Assembly (NCBI GenBank): GCA_046050405.1
Contig: JBJOPY010000192.1
Location: 1 to 13,852, forward strand
Reading direction: 5' to 3'
From: JADKCL01 sp046050405
Lineage (GTDB): Bacteria > Bacteroidota > Bacteroidia > J057 > JADKCL01
DNA: 13,852 nt
The notes under the pieces: model-generated
Seen by the model: only the letters and a program-made list of their open reading frames with translations
What the model was told of the DNA's origin: nothing
Databases searched by the model: none
Program-made: the position numbers and the translations under genes
Part shown: piece by piece, positions 13,824 through 13,852 of the stretch
Layout: each line of letters begins with the position of its first letter
Numbering within the stretch: position 1 is the stretch's first letter

Positions 13824-13852
13824 ATGGCACATCCCAAACGTAAGATTTCGAA
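13824..13852 (+). CDS. rpmF: 50S ribosomal protein bL32, 5' end
   Basis: Only the first nine codons and two bases fit in the window: M-A-H-P-K-R-K-I-S. This is the diagnostic N-terminus of Bacteroidota-type bL32, a small zinc-ribbon or related large-subunit protein. Position 17 nt after yceD/DUF177 matches the conserved yceD-rpmF pairing. The gene is cut by the window edge. Confidence 0.9.

Noticed and set aside
1..13852. CRISPR array, insertion sequence, tRNA/rRNA, toxin-antitoxin or defence genes
   Set aside because: No regularly spaced repeats, transposase motifs, tRNA-like cloverleafs or defence-family motifs were seen on either strand.

Overview
The window reads as a chromosomal, mostly housekeeping segment of a member of the Bacteroidota. 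Evidence: a large secreted protein ends in a type IX secretion (Por) sorting domain, several genes are preceded by TAnnTTTG-like promoter boxes, Shine-Dalgarno sequences are mostly weak or absent, and the order pdxA - yceD/DUF177 - rpmF is familiar from that phylum. Base composition is moderate. A genus cannot be assigned; a Saprospiria-like lineage is only a guess.

Layout. (1) Positions 1-2045: the 3' end of an FKBP-type peptidyl-prolyl isomerase, a predicted small outer-membrane beta-barrel protein, and lipoyl synthase lipA starting 4 nt after it. (2) 2046-5130: an AT-rich promoter region, a 912-residue secreted Asp-box (BNR-like) repeat protein with a T9SS sorting domain, and a near-textbook terminator with an 18-bp perfect stem. 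(3) 5172-7735: a SixA-type histidine phosphatase, an extended-SDR NAD-dependent epimerase/dehydratase and a classical SDR. Each is preceded by an 11-nt element close to TATATTTGCAG. (4) 7736-9668: the least ordinary part. It holds a 457-bp gene-free stretch with two inverted repeats, an ACMSD (aminocarboxymuconate-semialdehyde decarboxylase) gene that has lost about half its length by an in-frame internal deletion, an isolated PglC-type sugar-phosphate transferase, and a further 327-bp gene-free stretch. (5) 9669-13852: rRNA dimethyltransferase ksgA on the minus strand, divergent over 50 bp from leucyl aminopeptidase pepA, then pdxA (vitamin B6), yceD/DUF177 and the first codons of rpmF (ribosomal protein bL32).

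How the genes relate. LipA makes the lipoyl cofactor, PdxA feeds pyridoxal phosphate synthesis, and KsgA, YceD and bL32 concern ribosome assembly; these are independent housekeeping functions placed side by side. The ACMSD remnant implies that this lineage or a donor once had the kynurenine route of tryptophan degradation, though no other gene of that pathway lies here.

I found no CRISPR array, rRNA, tRNA, insertion sequence or defence system, and nothing that convincingly forms an undescribed multi-gene system. The best leads are the internally deleted ACMSD gene with its surrounding decayed-looking DNA, the inverted repeat plus promoter box between pdxA and yceD (which also changes the likely yceD start), and the shared promoter-like element.
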